From NCBI RefSeq assembly GCF_003987315.1, contig NZ_PIPI01000002.1:231977-295976 (forward strand): a stretch of DNA of 64,000 bases, in the 5' to 3' direction. The notes below the pieces were generated by a model, which searched no databases, had not been told where the DNA came from, and saw only the letters and a list, made by a program, of their open reading frames with translations. The first letter of the stretch is position 1; each line of letters starts with the position of its first letter. The DNA is from Aliidiomarina haloalkalitolerans (lineage in GTDB: Bacteria > Pseudomonadota > Gammaproteobacteria > Enterobacterales > Alteromonadaceae). The position numbers and the translations under genes were made by a program. Shown here one piece after another: positions 17,172-27,266 of this stretch.

Positions 17172-18974
17172 TTAAGTAAGCCAAAGTTGCGCGAATTCGC
17201 TCGCAGGGACTGGGCGACCCAGTAAATAGCCCTGCCCATCGTTGCAACCATGTTTTGTCAGGTACTCAAGCTGCGCATCCGTTTCGATGCCTTCGGCAAT
17301 AAGGTTAATCTGTAATGCTTTTGCCATTGCGATAATCGCTTGGATAATGCTTTCATCTTGAGGGTTGTTGCCAATTTTTGACACAAATGACCGATCGATT
17401 TTTAACACCGAAGCTTTGAGCTGGCTTAAATAGGAAAGTGACGAGTAGCCTGTTCCGAAGTCATCAATTGCCCAATGAAAGCCGACGTCGTGAAGTTGAC
17501 GAATGCGCTTGGAGTTTAACTCTGGCGCCCGCATCATTGCGGTTTCGGTAAGTTCCAACAGCAGGTTTTCTTTGGCTACGTTTGCGGTGATGGCTTGGAA
17601 GCGCTCAACCACATCGTTGCTCTCCAATTGTTTATTGGAAATGTTGACCGCCAGGCGACCCGGTAATGGATGACCCGCAGTATTCCACGCGACTAATTGT
17701 CGGCACGCTTCTTTTAATACCCAATCTCCCAGCGACTGCATCAACCCGCGAGTTTCCGCAATTGCAATAAAATCGAGCGGACTAATCCAACCAAATTCAT
17801 CGTCGTACCAACGACATAATGCCTCAGCGCCAACTACTTTACGTTCATCTAAAGCAAAGACAGGCTGATAATAGAGTTCGAACTGCTCTTCTCGCAGCGC
17901 TTTGCGAAAGCGCTCAAACAACAGCTGACGATACTCCATAGCACTCATCATGCTGGTATTAAAAAATGCAAAATCTTGTTGGCGCGCCTTCGCGTCGGCG
18001 ACAGCGACGCTTGCACGCCGCAAAATTTCAGCTCCCGTCAAAGTTTTGTCGTGTTCTGACATGGCCGCGGGCTGACTGGCACAGCCGATTGTAAAATCGA
18101 TATGAAACTCATTGTTATCGACCAAAATAGGGGCTTCGAACCACAAGGCAATTTCTCTACCATAGGCTTCGGCTTGTTCAATGAAGGACAAGCCTGCCGT
18201 AACTTGCGAGGCTAAATCAGCTGCCGCTGGCAAAATCGCAAACTCATCACTCGAAACTCGCGCAACGATAGTCTCAGCACTGACATACTGGCGCAGACGG
18301 TCGGCAACTGCACGCAGCACCTCATCGCCAACACCGGAATCATACACGTCGTTAATGGCCTTAAAACGACGCACATCCGCGAGAAAGATCGTCTCTGGAT
18401 GATGGTCTAAAAGCAGTTCGTGTAATCCGCGTCGATTCGTTAAGCCGGTCAATGAGTCTCGATAAGTTAACGCTTTGATTTGCTCCTGTTGACTCGAGCG
18501 CTCCAGCTCTGAGCCGACTTGAGCGGCAGCAATCCGAAGTACTTCCCGTGCCAATTCATCAAAGTGAACCGCTTGAGTCGACATGGCCGAGAGAATTCCA
18601 AGTTTGCGGCCATCGGACGTGAGCAGCGGCATGCCGATATAACTTTGAACGTTTAATTCAACCAACAAATGATCATCAGGGAAGAGCTCCGCCACTCCGC
18701 CCTCATAAGCGCACGATTCGCGTTCAGGCACAGTTTCACACGGACTGCCTTTGAGGTTATAGGAAATATTGTTGAGTAATTCACCATGCGACATCAAGGC
18801 TAAAGTTCGGGCGGTCATCGGGTTTTCGACTGTATCTGCTATCAGCACATACTCGACGTCGAGTATTTTCCCCAACTCGAGAACTAAGGTATTGAAAAAG
18901 TCACTATAACCGCTACGCGTTAACGCATCGGCCAGTCGCAGAAACATCGATTCTGCTGAAATATTCCCTGCCAC
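17172..18974 (-). CDS. GAF-GGDEF-EAL protein, probable c-di-GMP phosphodiesterase
   Basis: Soluble signalling protein of 600 residues. A GAF-like sensor (~10-165) with three Cys is followed by a GGDEF domain (~175-335) that keeps DSLTGLTNRRG but has VSSDEF instead of GGDEF, so cyclase activity is unlikely. The EAL domain (~345-595) keeps the catalytic set: EAL in GAEALCRW, NISNK, ELTET, IDDFGTGYSS, KIDRSFV, and E and Q in GIETDAQ. It should therefore hydrolyse c-di-GMP, tuned by GAF and perhaps by GTP on the dead GGDEF. No membrane segment is seen. Its upstream region carries an 11-base direct repeat (gttactggccg, 18992 and 19007). Confidence 0.88.
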   Translation of the reverse strand: MAGNISAESMFLRLADALTRSGYSDFFNTLVLELGKILDVEYVLIADTVENPMTARTLALMSHGELLNNISYNLKGSPCETVPERESCAYEGGVAELFPDDHLLVELNVQSYIGMPLLTSDGRKLGILSAMSTQAVHFDELAREVLRIAAAQVGSELERSSQQEQIKALTYRDSLTGLTNRRGLHELLLDHHPETIFLADVRRFKAINDVYDSGVGDEVLRAVADRLRQYVSAETIVARVSSDEFAILPAAADLASQVTAGLSFIEQAEAYGREIALWFEAPILVDNNEFHIDFTIGCASQPAAMSEHDKTLTGAEILRRASVAVADAKARQQDFAFFNTSMMSAMEYRQLLFERFRKALREEQFELYYQPVFALDERKVVGAEALCRWYDDEFGWISPLDFIAIAETRGLMQSLGDWVLKEACRQLVAWNTAGHPLPGRLAVNISNKQLESNDVVERFQAITANVAKENLLLELTETAMMRAPELNSKRIRQLHDVGFHWAIDDFGTGYSSLSYLSQLKASVLKIDRSFVSKIGNNPQDESIIQAIIAMAKALQINLIAEGIETDAQLEYLTKHGCNDGQGYLLGRPVPASEFAQLWLT

Positions 18975-19134
18975 ACCTGTACCTGCTTGTTGTTACTGGC
19001 CGTTAAGTTACTGGCCGAGAGACTACTACTATAGGTTTAGATCAGGGTAAATTCTACCGTTGGTAACAACTTTTCAAAAATAGATTTACATTCTTCGTAG
19101 CAATTTCTTCCAGCCCCATAATTCAAACGGTTCT

Positions 19135-20334
19135 TTAGTGACTGGCAACGGCTTTAATCAGCATGACTACCTGCTCGCCTTCTTGAAATTGCAGGCGTTG
19201 CAGTGAATGTTTGGTAATTAGCGCGCTGCAGCGCTGACCATCCGCGAGCTCAAGTAATACTCGACTTTCGGCTGGATGCAGTGCTGGCTTGAGAGCGATA
19301 ATTTGTGCGGGCAACGCGTTGCTAATGCTTGTGTCACTGGGTGGCGTGCGGGCGAGGCCAATCGATTCGGCCGCAATCAACAGGCGTCGCTGCTTTAAAC
19401 TCGCAATCTGGTTCCGCTGCCAATCTGGGTTCGGCAGTCGCATCGACTGACCAGCGATGGTTAGGTGGAGCAATTCGTTTACCCCTGCAGACCCTTCCAC
19501 CGGTGCATCCGACACCGCCTCAACTACTGTGGCCGCCAATACATTTTCCCCACCTAAGCGGGCAAAGCCTTCGTCAGACTGCAACACAGACACGAACTCA
19601 CCATGGGTAATCACCTGCCCCTTTTCCATAAAGACTAAATAGTCGGCTAGCCTGAGCACTTCTTCGGCATTGTGAGAAACATAGAGAATTGGAATTTGCA
19701 GGACGTTTTGTACACGTTGGAGCACCTGGACTAATTCGAGCTTAGCCTTGCGATCGAGGTTTGCAAGCGGCTCGTCCATCAATAGTAACTGGGGGCAGCT
19801 GAGCAGCGTCCGCGCAATGGCCACGCGCTGCTGCTGCCCGCCCGACAGTTGCGCTGGCTTATGCTGCAATAATTCATTGATACCGGTGAGCTCGGCAACC
19901 CATAACGGGCCAGAACGTAAGTGCTGCTTGCGCGCTTGCGGCGCTCGACACCAAGCGAATTCAAGGTTTTCCAATACAGTTAAGTGCGGAAACAAAGCGG
20001 GTCGCTGAAAAACAAAACCAATGTTGCGATCTTCGACCGCCATAACTTGCTGTGCGGTTAACCAAGACTCTGCAGCAAACTGGATGCGGCCATTCACACC
20101 CTGTGTTTCTAACCCTGCAATCACGCGAAGCAACGTTGTTTTACCGCAGCCTGATGGGCCGTATATCGCGCTAATACCTGTCGTGGGTAAATCGAGTTTC
20201 GCCTGTAAGTGAAAATCACCACGGTGAACGTCAATGTCGAGGCGCAGGAATTCTTGCTTTTGCAAGTCTGCGTTCGCTGTGTGGTTCGTTTTCTGGTTTT
20301 CATGCAGGTCTGCATGAGTCTCTGCATTCTGCAT
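19135..20334 (-). CDS. modC: Molybdate ABC transporter ATP-binding protein ModC
   Basis: ATPase of the ModABC molybdate importer. Walker A GPSGCGKTT, Q-loop FVFQRPALFPHL, signature LSGGQQQRVAIAR, Walker B LLLMDEPLANLD and the switch His in YVSHN are all present. The C-terminal ~130 residues form a TOBE/Mop domain expected to bind molybdate. ATG 20334 is preferred; a GTG directly before it overlaps the modB stop. Even so, about 25 polar residues precede the usual start of the ABC fold, unlike E. coli ModC. It is the last gene of the nine-gene moa/mod operon. Confidence 0.93.
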   Translation of the reverse strand: MQNAETHADLHENQKTNHTANADLQKQEFLRLDIDVHRGDFHLQAKLDLPTTGISAIYGPSGCGKTTLLRVIAGLETQGVNGRIQFAAESWLTAQQVMAVEDRNIGFVFQRPALFPHLTVLENLEFAWCRAPQARKQHLRSGPLWVAELTGINELLQHKPAQLSGGQQQRVAIARTLLSCPQLLLMDEPLANLDRKAKLELVQVLQRVQNVLQIPILYVSHNAEEVLRLADYLVFMEKGQVITHGEFVSVLQSDEGFARLGGENVLAATVVEAVSDAPVEGSAGVNELLHLTIAGQSMRLPNPDWQRNQIASLKQRRLLIAAESIGLARTPPSDTSISNALPAQIIALKPALHPAESRVLLELADGQRCSALITKHSLQRLQFQEGEQVVMLIKAVASH

Positions 20335-20336
20335 CA

Positions 20337-21023
20337 CTACGCCCCCCGCAACTTCATTACCGCCTGACCACGGTTGAGGCTATACACAATTAACAACACC
20401 ACCAGTGAAAACGCTAGCAGCCACAACGACAACTGATTAGCTGCACCGTAATTAAGCCCTTCAACATGATCATAAATAGCAATTGACACCACTTGCGTTT
20501 CACCCGGGATATTGCCACCTATCATCAGGACGACACCGAACTCGCCAATGGTGTGGGCAAACGAAAGTACTGCGGCGGTGATAAAGCCGCGTTTTGCGAG
20601 CGGCAACACTAAGTGCCGGAAGCGGTCAAAAAAGCGAGCGCGCAGGCACGCGGCAGCTTCCAATAACTCGCGGGGCACACTGGCAAACGCATTTTGCAAT
20701 GGCTGCACTGCAAACGGCAACGAATACACCACCGAACCAATGACCAAACCGGTAAAACTGAACGCCAAATGCTGCATACCGAGTGCTTCTAAACTACCAC
20801 CAATAAAGCCTTCTGGTCCCAGAGCAACCAGTAAGTAGAAACCAAGTACGGTCGGCGGCAAGACCAGCGGCAAAGCCACAGTCGCCTCCACAAGAGCTCG
20901 CCAGCGGCTCGTGGTTTGGCTGAGCCACCAAGCTAAGGGCAAGGATAGAATCAAGAGAATGACCGTCGACACTGCCGCAAGTTGCAAGGTTAACCAGATG
21001 GCTTGCAGATCATTTGCGCTCAT
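20337..21023 (-). CDS. modB: Molybdate ABC transporter permease ModB
   Basis: Inner membrane permease of the molybdate importer, 228 residues with five or six helices. The cytoplasmic EAA loop that docks to ModC is visible as ELLEAAACLRA followed by FRHLVLPLA. ALPLVLPPTVLGFYLL is typical of the CysTW/ModB family. The start overlaps the modA stop by 4 bases (ATGA), and the stop nearly abuts modC. Confidence 0.95.
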   Translation of the reverse strand: MSANDLQAIWLTLQLAAVSTVILLILSLPLAWWLSQTTSRWRALVEATVALPLVLPPTVLGFYLLVALGPEGFIGGSLEALGMQHLAFSFTGLVIGSVVYSLPFAVQPLQNAFASVPRELLEAAACLRARFFDRFRHLVLPLAKRGFITAAVLSFAHTIGEFGVVLMIGGNIPGETQVVSIAIYDHVEGLNYGAANQLSLWLLAFSLVVLLIVYSLNRGQAVMKLRGA

Positions 21024-21784
21024 TCTTGCTCCTTACTCGGATAAAACCCAGCTTGGGCAAAGATCGCCTGTCCCTGATCACTCGCAATAAAGGCATAGAA
21101 TAAATGCGCTAACTCGTTGTCTGCTCCCGCTCGGGTAATCACCATAGCTTGTTGTACTTTTGGTGCTTCGGGAAGCTGACGAATATGGCCATGTTGCATT
21201 TCCTCATGCTCGGTTAACGCTTTTGCAAGCACGCCAACCTCGGCGCTGCCACTGCGGACAAAGTGCGCTGCTTGCGCCGCGCTTTCAGCATACACCAAAC
21301 GACTTTCCAACTGCGGCCACTCGGCTAAGCTTTGTAGCCATGCGAATGCCAAACGACCATAAGGTGCATGTTGTGGGTTCGCTATCGCAATCCGACCGCG
21401 GCTGCGGAGTAAATCGGCTCCTGCTTCTAATTCTGAATCCCATGCTTGTCGGCGTGACCATAGCGCTAATCCGCCTTGTGCATAAACAAAAACGTTCCCT
21501 TCAGCCCCACCACCGGCAACCAATGCAACTGGGAAACTTTCATCGGCAGCGAAGAAAATATGAAATGGTGCGCCATTTTGAATTTGGCCAAACAAGCGTC
21601 CGGAAGACCCATAAATAACTTGAACCTGACCACTTGTGAGCTGGTTTTGCTGAGAAAATTCTGCCACGAGCTGCGGCATCACCCAGCGTAAATCGGAAGC
21701 CGCCGCCACTCTTAACTCATTGGCGTGCGCATAACTCAAGCTAAGTAATACAGTTATGATAATAGCGAAAACCCGTATGCGCAT
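21020..21784 (-). CDS. modA: Periplasmic molybdate-binding protein ModA
   Basis: Periplasmic receptor that delivers molybdate to ModBC. A signal peptide (MRIRVFAIIITVLLSLSYAHA) precedes the mature start NELRVAAASDL; the oxyanion-binding strand IYGSSGRL follows. The frame is open upstream to 21871, but ATG 21784 is the real start: it has AAGGA at 9 bases and directly begins the signal peptide, whereas the longer form would bury the signal behind 29 residues and overlap moaE. It has 254 residues and is 4 bases downstream of moaE. Confidence 0.93.
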   Translation of the reverse strand: MRIRVFAIIITVLLSLSYAHANELRVAAASDLRWVMPQLVAEFSQQNQLTSGQVQVIYGSSGRLFGQIQNGAPFHIFFAADESFPVALVAGGGAEGNVFVYAQGGLALWSRRQAWDSELEAGADLLRSRGRIAIANPQHAPYGRLAFAWLQSLAEWPQLESRLVYAESAAQAAHFVRSGSAEVGVLAKALTEHEEMQHGHIRQLPEAPKVQQAMVITRAGADNELAHLFYAFIASDQGQAIFAQAGFYPSKEQE

Positions 21785-21788
21785 CGGA

Positions 21789-22259
21789 TTAATCCTTCTT
21801 TGCCTGTAACTGCCAGCGAGCCGCTGCTTGGTCATCGGTGGTTTTGGCGGCCACCCAGTATTCACCGTCATTTGTGTGTTCTTTCTTCCAGAACGGCGCG
21901 CGAGTTTTCAGGAAATCCATGATGAATTCAGCAGCTGCAAAGGCCGCATTACGGTGTGCACTAGCGACCCCAACAAACACAATTTGCTCATTCAAGGTTA
22001 AGCGACCAACCCGGTGAATCACGGTTACGCGACCGAGTGGCCAACGTTCTTGCGCCTCGCTAACAATTGCAGTCAACGCTTTCTCAGTCATGGCGGGATA
22101 ATGCTCTAACGTCATAGCGGTTAAGTTGCCACTTTGAAGTTCACGGACAAGCCCCGTAAAAGTAACCACAGCGCCAAATTTCGCGTCATCAGCGAGGTAG
22201 CGGTACTCGTCTCCGACATCAAAGTTAGCTTCTTGTACGTGAATCTTCACATCTTGCAT
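21789..22259 (-). CDS. moaE: Molybdopterin synthase catalytic subunit MoaE
   Basis: Large subunit of MPT synthase; converts cPMP to molybdopterin with sulfur from MoaD thiocarboxylate. 156 residues. The conserved stretches TFTGLVRE, TLEHYPAM, HRVGRL, VGVASAHR and the catalytic-lysine segment PFWKKE are present. It lies 43 bases after moaD and 4 bases before modA. Confidence 0.96.
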   Translation of the reverse strand: MQDVKIHVQEANFDVGDEYRYLADDAKFGAVVTFTGLVRELQSGNLTAMTLEHYPAMTEKALTAIVSEAQERWPLGRVTVIHRVGRLTLNEQIVFVGVASAHRNAAFAAAEFIMDFLKTRAPFWKKEHTNDGEYWVAAKTTDDQAAARWQLQAKKD

Positions 22260-22302
22260 GTCTTCTCGCTTCCATATTAGTAACTGTTATTAAGCAACCG
22301 AG

Positions 22303-22551
22303 TTAACCACCCGTCACCGGTGGGAAAAATGCCACTTCACTACCCGCTTCTACAACATGCGCATGACTCACGAGTTGTTGATTCACTGCGGCTAAAACGT
22401 CTTGTGAAGCAAGCTCTTGTTGCCACTTTGGCGAGCGCTGCTGTAAGTGCTGAATAAGGTCTGCAACCGTACTGCCGTGAAAGTCTTGGACGACGACTTC
22501 ACTGGTGCCTAAGCGTTCACGCAAAACTGCAAAGAACAATACTTTAATCAT
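22303..22551 (-). CDS. moaD: Molybdopterin synthase sulfur carrier MoaD
   Basis: Ubiquitin-fold sulfur carrier whose C-terminal Gly-Gly is thiocarboxylated to feed MoaE. 82 residues from ATG 22551: MIKVLFFAVLRERLG at the start and FFPPVTGG at the end. A longer frame reading into moaC is rejected because the family begins at this Met and the ATG lies 1 base after the moaC stop. Confidence 0.94.
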   Translation of the reverse strand: MIKVLFFAVLRERLGTSEVVVQDFHGSTVADLIQHLQQRSPKWQQELASQDVLAAVNQQLVSHAHVVEAGSEVAFFPPVTGG

Positions 22552-22552
22552 G

Positions 22553-23050
22553 TTAACGACTCCCCTCGCTCTCTCGTTGCCAATGACCGCGCTTACCGCC
22601 AAGCTTTTCGTGTAGACCGATATCTGTGATTGTCATCGCTGGGTCGACGGCCTTGCACATGTCATAAATGGTTAGCGCTGCCACGCTAGCAGCTGTTAAC
22701 GCTTCCATTTCCACGCCTGTTTTCCCTTCAACCACGCAGCGAGTCAGAATCCGAACTTCGTTATTCACGCTGTCGAGTTCAAAATCGACGGTAACCTTGT
22801 TCAGGGCTAATGGGTGACAAAGCGGAATTAAATCGCTCGTTCTTTTGGCGGCCATGATGCCAGCGATGCGCGCCGTCGCCAGTACGTCGCCTTTTTTAGC
22901 TGCAGCTTGTTGCAGTTGCGCCATCACATCGCCATTCATTATGACCCGCGCAACCGCGATGGCTTCACGGCGAGTAACGGTTTTGTCGGTGATATCGACC
23001 ATATGCGCAGCGCCAGCAGCGTCTAAGTGGGTCAGTTTGTTGTCGTTCAT
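22553..23050 (-). CDS. moaC: Cyclic pyranopterin monophosphate synthase MoaC
   Basis: Second enzyme of Moco synthesis; rearranges 3',8-cyclo-GTP (from MoaA) to cPMP. Conserved [15 protein letters not shown] opens the protein, followed by [40 protein letters not shown] and MCKAVD. The chosen start, ATG 23050 (165 residues), matches the family start; an in-frame ATG at 23065 inside moaB would add five residues with no better ribosome site. Confidence 0.95.
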   Translation of the reverse strand: MNDNKLTHLDAAGAAHMVDITDKTVTRREAIAVARVIMNGDVMAQLQQAAAKKGDVLATARIAGIMAAKRTSDLIPLCHPLALNKVTVDFELDSVNNEVRILTRCVVEGKTGVEMEALTAASVAALTIYDMCKAVDPAMTITDIGLHEKLGGKRGHWQRESEGSR

Positions 23051-23057
23051 AAATGAA

Positions 23058-23615
23058 TTATCCATTCAAAAGGTGTTGAGTGGGGTTGCAGCTATTTACC
23101 GGGCTATTCTTTACGTGGGCGACAAAATTGCATGGTCCTTGGCGCGCGTCGAGTTGCGGCTTAATCAATTGTTCCCAAGCCAATTTCGCTGCACCGCCTG
23201 AACCTGGCATGGCGAAAATTAAAGTCTCGTTCGCGAGGCCCGCTATCGCCTGGCTCTGCAAAGCTGCGCTGCCAATATCTTGGAAACTTAGCTGGCGAAA
23301 GATCTCGCCAAAGCCATCGACGACTTTATCGAATAAAGGCGTAATTGCTGCGACAGTTGCATTGTTCGCAGCAAAGCCGGTACCGCCGTTAATCAGTACC
23401 ACTTGTACTTCGGCACTCGCGATCCACGCACTCAGCTGATAACGAATTTGATAGCAGTCATTGCTTGTGATTGTCCGCTCTACCAGTTCATGACCTTGTT
23501 CTTGGAGCGCTTGCACAAGCATGTCACCGGTACTATCGTTCGCAGCTGTACGCGAATCAGACACCGTCATAACTGCAATTTTTAGCGGTAAAAATGATTT
23601 TACTTTGTGACTCAT
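23058..23615 (-). CDS. moaB: MoaB/Mog-family molybdopterin protein
   Basis: MoCF-fold protein of 185 residues related to MoaB and MogA, which adenylylate molybdopterin before MoeA inserts molybdenum. The motifs [23 protein letters not shown] and [18 protein letters not shown] are present. It resembles MoaB more than Mog in length and ending. The E. coli MoaB role is unclear; since no separate mog is in the window, this copy may do the adenylylation. It overlaps the mobA stop by 4 bases. Confidence 0.9.
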   Translation of the reverse strand: MSHKVKSFLPLKIAVMTVSDSRTAANDSTGDMLVQALQEQGHELVERTITSNDCYQIRYQLSAWIASAEVQVVLINGGTGFAANNATVAAITPLFDKVVDGFGEIFRQLSFQDIGSAALQSQAIAGLANETLIFAMPGSGGAAKLAWEQLIKPQLDARQGPCNFVAHVKNSPVNSCNPTQHLLNG

Positions 23616-24313
23616 GGTTCGTTCCTCCCGCGTTCTCCGTCCTGCATTCTGCTTTGTGTGTTTCGCTGGTGCGCTCGTAACTCGATAAACATTTGCCAGT
23701 CACTCGGTGAATTGGTGTTCATCAAGGTGAACTCATTGTTGTCACTAGGAATGTTGTGACTTGGAATGGTGTGACTTGGAATGGTGTGACTTGGAATGGG
23801 CAGCGCCTCCGCATCTAACCAATGCAAAAGACTGCGCACCGAGCGACGTGCTGTTTGCGAAGTTAACTGTTCCAATAAAAAATGCTGCAAGGCGTCACTT
23901 CGATACAACAGACATGGCATTTCATAACCTGCGAAATAACTTGAAGTTGTGCTGCTTGCCAGGTTCGTAAGTAATCCGACCGATAGCAAGGGCATATCGA
24001 CAGGCAACACTAACACGCGCTCGTAGTGACACTGAGGTAGACAAGCATGCAGTCCTGCTAAAGGACCCAAACGCGGAAATTGGTCAGCAACGAATTGGTA
24101 GTCCGCATGGGCCGCAACCCGGAGGTTGGGATCGCGACTCACCACAACTTGCTGCGCACCACTAAGTTGTGCAAGATGCATCATATGTTGCAGCAAGTCA
24201 TTGACATCATTCGAAGCCGAATCGGTAGTGTTCGGTAACTGCAGCAAGGCTTTGTCACGCCCCATCCGAGAGGAGAGCCCCCCAGCGAGAAGAATACAGC
24301 TGAACGGTTGCAT
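23612..24313 (-). CDS. mobA: Molybdenum cofactor guanylyltransferase MobA
   Basis: Transfers GMP to Mo-MPT to give the bis-MGD cofactor required by NarG. The nucleotide-binding start ILLAGGLSSRMGRDKALL is complete, and LPVDMPLLS supplies the metal-binding Asp. 233 residues. A Ser/Pro/His/Ile stretch near residues 170-192 is built from 5-residue tandem repeats (SHTIP) encoded by a 15-base repeat and is absent from the family core. It sits 2 bases after moaA and overlaps moaB. Confidence 0.93.
   Translation of the reverse strand: MQPFSCILLAGGLSSRMGRDKALLQLPNTTDSASNDVNDLLQHMMHLAQLSGAQQVVVSRDPNLRVAAHADYQFVADQFPRLGPLAGLHACLPQCHYERVLVLPVDMPLLSVGLLTNLASSTTSSYFAGYEMPCLLYRSDALQHFLLEQLTSQTARRSVRSLLHWLDAEALPIPSHTIPSHTIPSHNIPSDNNEFTLMNTNSPSDWQMFIELRAHQRNTQSRMQDGERGRNEP
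23748..23792. repeat. 15-bp tandem repeat inside mobA
   Basis: Three head-to-tail copies of a 15-base unit (ggaatggtgtgactt, the first with one change) plus a partial fourth to about 23800. The unit is a multiple of three, so copy number changes leave mobA in frame. Confidence 0.9.
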
Positions 24314-24315
24314 GC

Positions 24316-25287
24316 TTAGCCTCCGATCATCGCCAAGTGCCGAGTTGCTCCGGTGAATTCTTCGTGCAAATGATGGCTCGCAGCTTTGCCTTGCAACACA
24401 TCTTGCAGATGCTGAATCAGTGCAGCGGGGTCATCCTGTTGCAAAAACGGGCGCAAATTATTGTGCTCTGAGGCAAACAAGCACATAAATAATTGCCCGC
24501 GCGACGACACGCGTAAACGGTTACAGTCATCACAAAAGTCTTTGCTGTAGGGCATGATTAAACCCATACGACCGGCAAAGTCCGAGTGAGTAAATTCCTG
24601 TGCAGGGCCAGCTGTGGTTGGCTTAATGGTTTGCACCCAACCGTCATTGAGCAGCTGCTGTTTGATGTCTTCGCCACGAACATGATTACGCTGATAGTAG
24701 GCGCGGTTGTCGCCAGTTTGCATCAGCTCGATAAACCGCAGAGCAACCGGACGAGTTTTTACATACTCTAAAAACTGCGGTAGCTCAGCAGCGTTATAAT
24801 CTCGCAGCAATACGCTGTTAATTTTGACCCGTTTCAGGCCACGCTCAAGGGCAAGGTCGATACCTCGCAAAATACTATCGAGGCGGCTATCACCGGTAAT
24901 CATTTGGAAGGTGCCAGCGTCTAAGCTGTCCACGCTCACGTTGATGGCATCAAGCCCGGCGTCGATCCAACGGTCGAGGTCTCGCTCTAAGCGATAACCG
25001 TTGGTTGTAATCGCAACTTCCTCAATGCCTGGCACCGCTTTACAGGTTGCGATGATTTCGGTGAGATCCTTGCGCAACGCCGGCTCGCCTCCAGTAATGC
25101 GCACCTTTCGCGTTCCGGCTTGGGCAAAAGCAGTGACCACTCGACGAATTTCTTCGAGGGTCAGTTCCTCTTTCCGAGACACACAATCGGGACCGTCAGG
25201 GAGACAGTAATTACAGCGGAAGTTGCAGCTTTCCGTAACCGACAGGCGCAGGTACGTAAAGCGACGCGAATATTTATCTGTGAGCAT
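24316..25287 (-). CDS. moaA: GTP 3',8-cyclase MoaA
   Basis: Radical SAM enzyme for the first Moco step (GTP to 3',8-cyclo-GTP). The SAM cluster cysteines are C21, C25 and C28 (ESCNFRCNYC), the second cluster is CDDCNRL plus a later Cys in FMCLF, and the protein ends in Gly-Gly as usual. The start is set by the ribosome site: AAAGG at 25299-25295 lies 7 bases before ATG 25287, whereas the in-frame GTG at 25293 would leave one base. The AAAGG is part of the Moco riboswitch, giving translational feedback. Confidence 0.95.
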   Translation of the reverse strand: MLTDKYSRRFTYLRLSVTESCNFRCNYCLPDGPDCVSRKEELTLEEIRRVVTAFAQAGTRKVRITGGEPALRKDLTEIIATCKAVPGIEEVAITTNGYRLERDLDRWIDAGLDAINVSVDSLDAGTFQMITGDSRLDSILRGIDLALERGLKRVKINSVLLRDYNAAELPQFLEYVKTRPVALRFIELMQTGDNRAYYQRNHVRGEDIKQQLLNDGWVQTIKPTTAGPAQEFTHSDFAGRMGLIMPYSKDFCDDCNRLRVSSRGQLFMCLFASEHNNLRPFLQQDDPAALIQHLQDVLQGKAASHHLHEEFTGATRHLAMIGG

Positions 25288-25291
25288 GTTC

Positions 25292-25390
25292 ACACCTTTC
25301 CAAATTTCGGGAGGTCAGTTCGTTTCCAAACTCACCCTGGTGGCGGAATTGCCACGGCTGTCGCATCATGCCTTCAATATTGGAAGGTTT
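25292..25390 (-). ncRNA. Moco RNA motif (molybdenum cofactor riboswitch)
   Basis: On the minus strand the leader contains the hallmark blocks GCCACCAGGGTGA, CTGACCTCCCG and TTTGGAAAGGTGT in the order and spacing I recall for the E. coli moaA Moco motif. The closing stem can be drawn: ACCTTCCAA (near 25389-25381) with TTGGAAAGGT (25302-25294), one bulged A. The 3' strand of this stem holds the AAAGG ribosome site of moaA, so cofactor binding should hide it and shut down the whole operon. Confidence 0.82.
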
Positions 25391-25468
25391 AGATAACGCA
25401 GCTCGGCGTACACACACATGGTATGCGTTTTACTGAGTTTAGTTTATAGCCGAAAAGGGGTGGAGGCA

Positions 25469-25484
25469 TACCTCGACAGGGGTA
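25469..25484. promoter_or_regulatory. NarL-type 7-2-7 site upstream of moaA
   Basis: TACCTCG-AC-AGGGGTA: inverted heptamers spaced by two, the right one an exact consensus match and the left one base off. A TATAAA -10-like element on the minus strand (25448-25443) would start the moaA transcript near 25436 and put this site at about -41. Nitrate control of Moco synthesis is inferred. Confidence 0.55.
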
Positions 25485-25509
25485 TTTTTCAGCGCTAACG
25501 CTCCCTGCT

Positions 25510-25523
25510 TTGCGCCAGATCAA
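25510..25523. promoter_or_regulatory. FNR-like half-conserved box between moaA and trhP
   Basis: Read toward moaA the sequence is TTGATCTGGCGCAA: one perfect FNR half (TTGAT) and a weak second half (CGCAA). It lies 40 bases beyond the NarL-type site. It could serve moaA or the divergent gene. Confidence 0.35.
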
Positions 25524-25591
25524 CATGTCTCTCATGGGCCTGCTTAAAATAGCCGCAATTGTAAGCTAGGGTGAGTTCTACGAGTTAAACC

Positions 25592-27141
<1,550 letters not shown>

Positions 27142-27258
27142 CCGCTAGCGCGTTTGTCCTTCGTGAGCGCTAACGCTTGTCCGTTATAAGCGCTAACGCT
27201 TGTCCCTTATAAGCGCTAACGCGCTTGTGGCTTGTATGCGCTAACGCTTGTGGGGCAT
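27142..27258. repeat. Array of five imperfect 22-25 bp repeats (agcgctaacgcttgt)
   Basis: Units begin at 27142 (divergent), 27166, 27189, 27212 and 27237. Units two and three are nearly identical 23-mers containing agcgctaacgcttgtcc. The array fills the gap between yfhL and the convergent acyltransferase-like gene. A single related copy, agcgctaacgct, occurs at 25491-25502 upstream of trhP. No gene is seen in it; it may be noncoding repeat expansion. Confidence 0.85.
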
Positions 27259-27266
27259 CAGCGTGC

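Noticed and set aside
21785..21871. Longer modA start inside moaE
   Set aside because: It would place 29 extra residues before the signal peptide and lacks a ribosome site; ATG 21784 has both a good site and signal.
27142..27258. Repeat array as a CRISPR
   Set aside because: Units are directly adjacent with no unique spacers and no cas genes are nearby.
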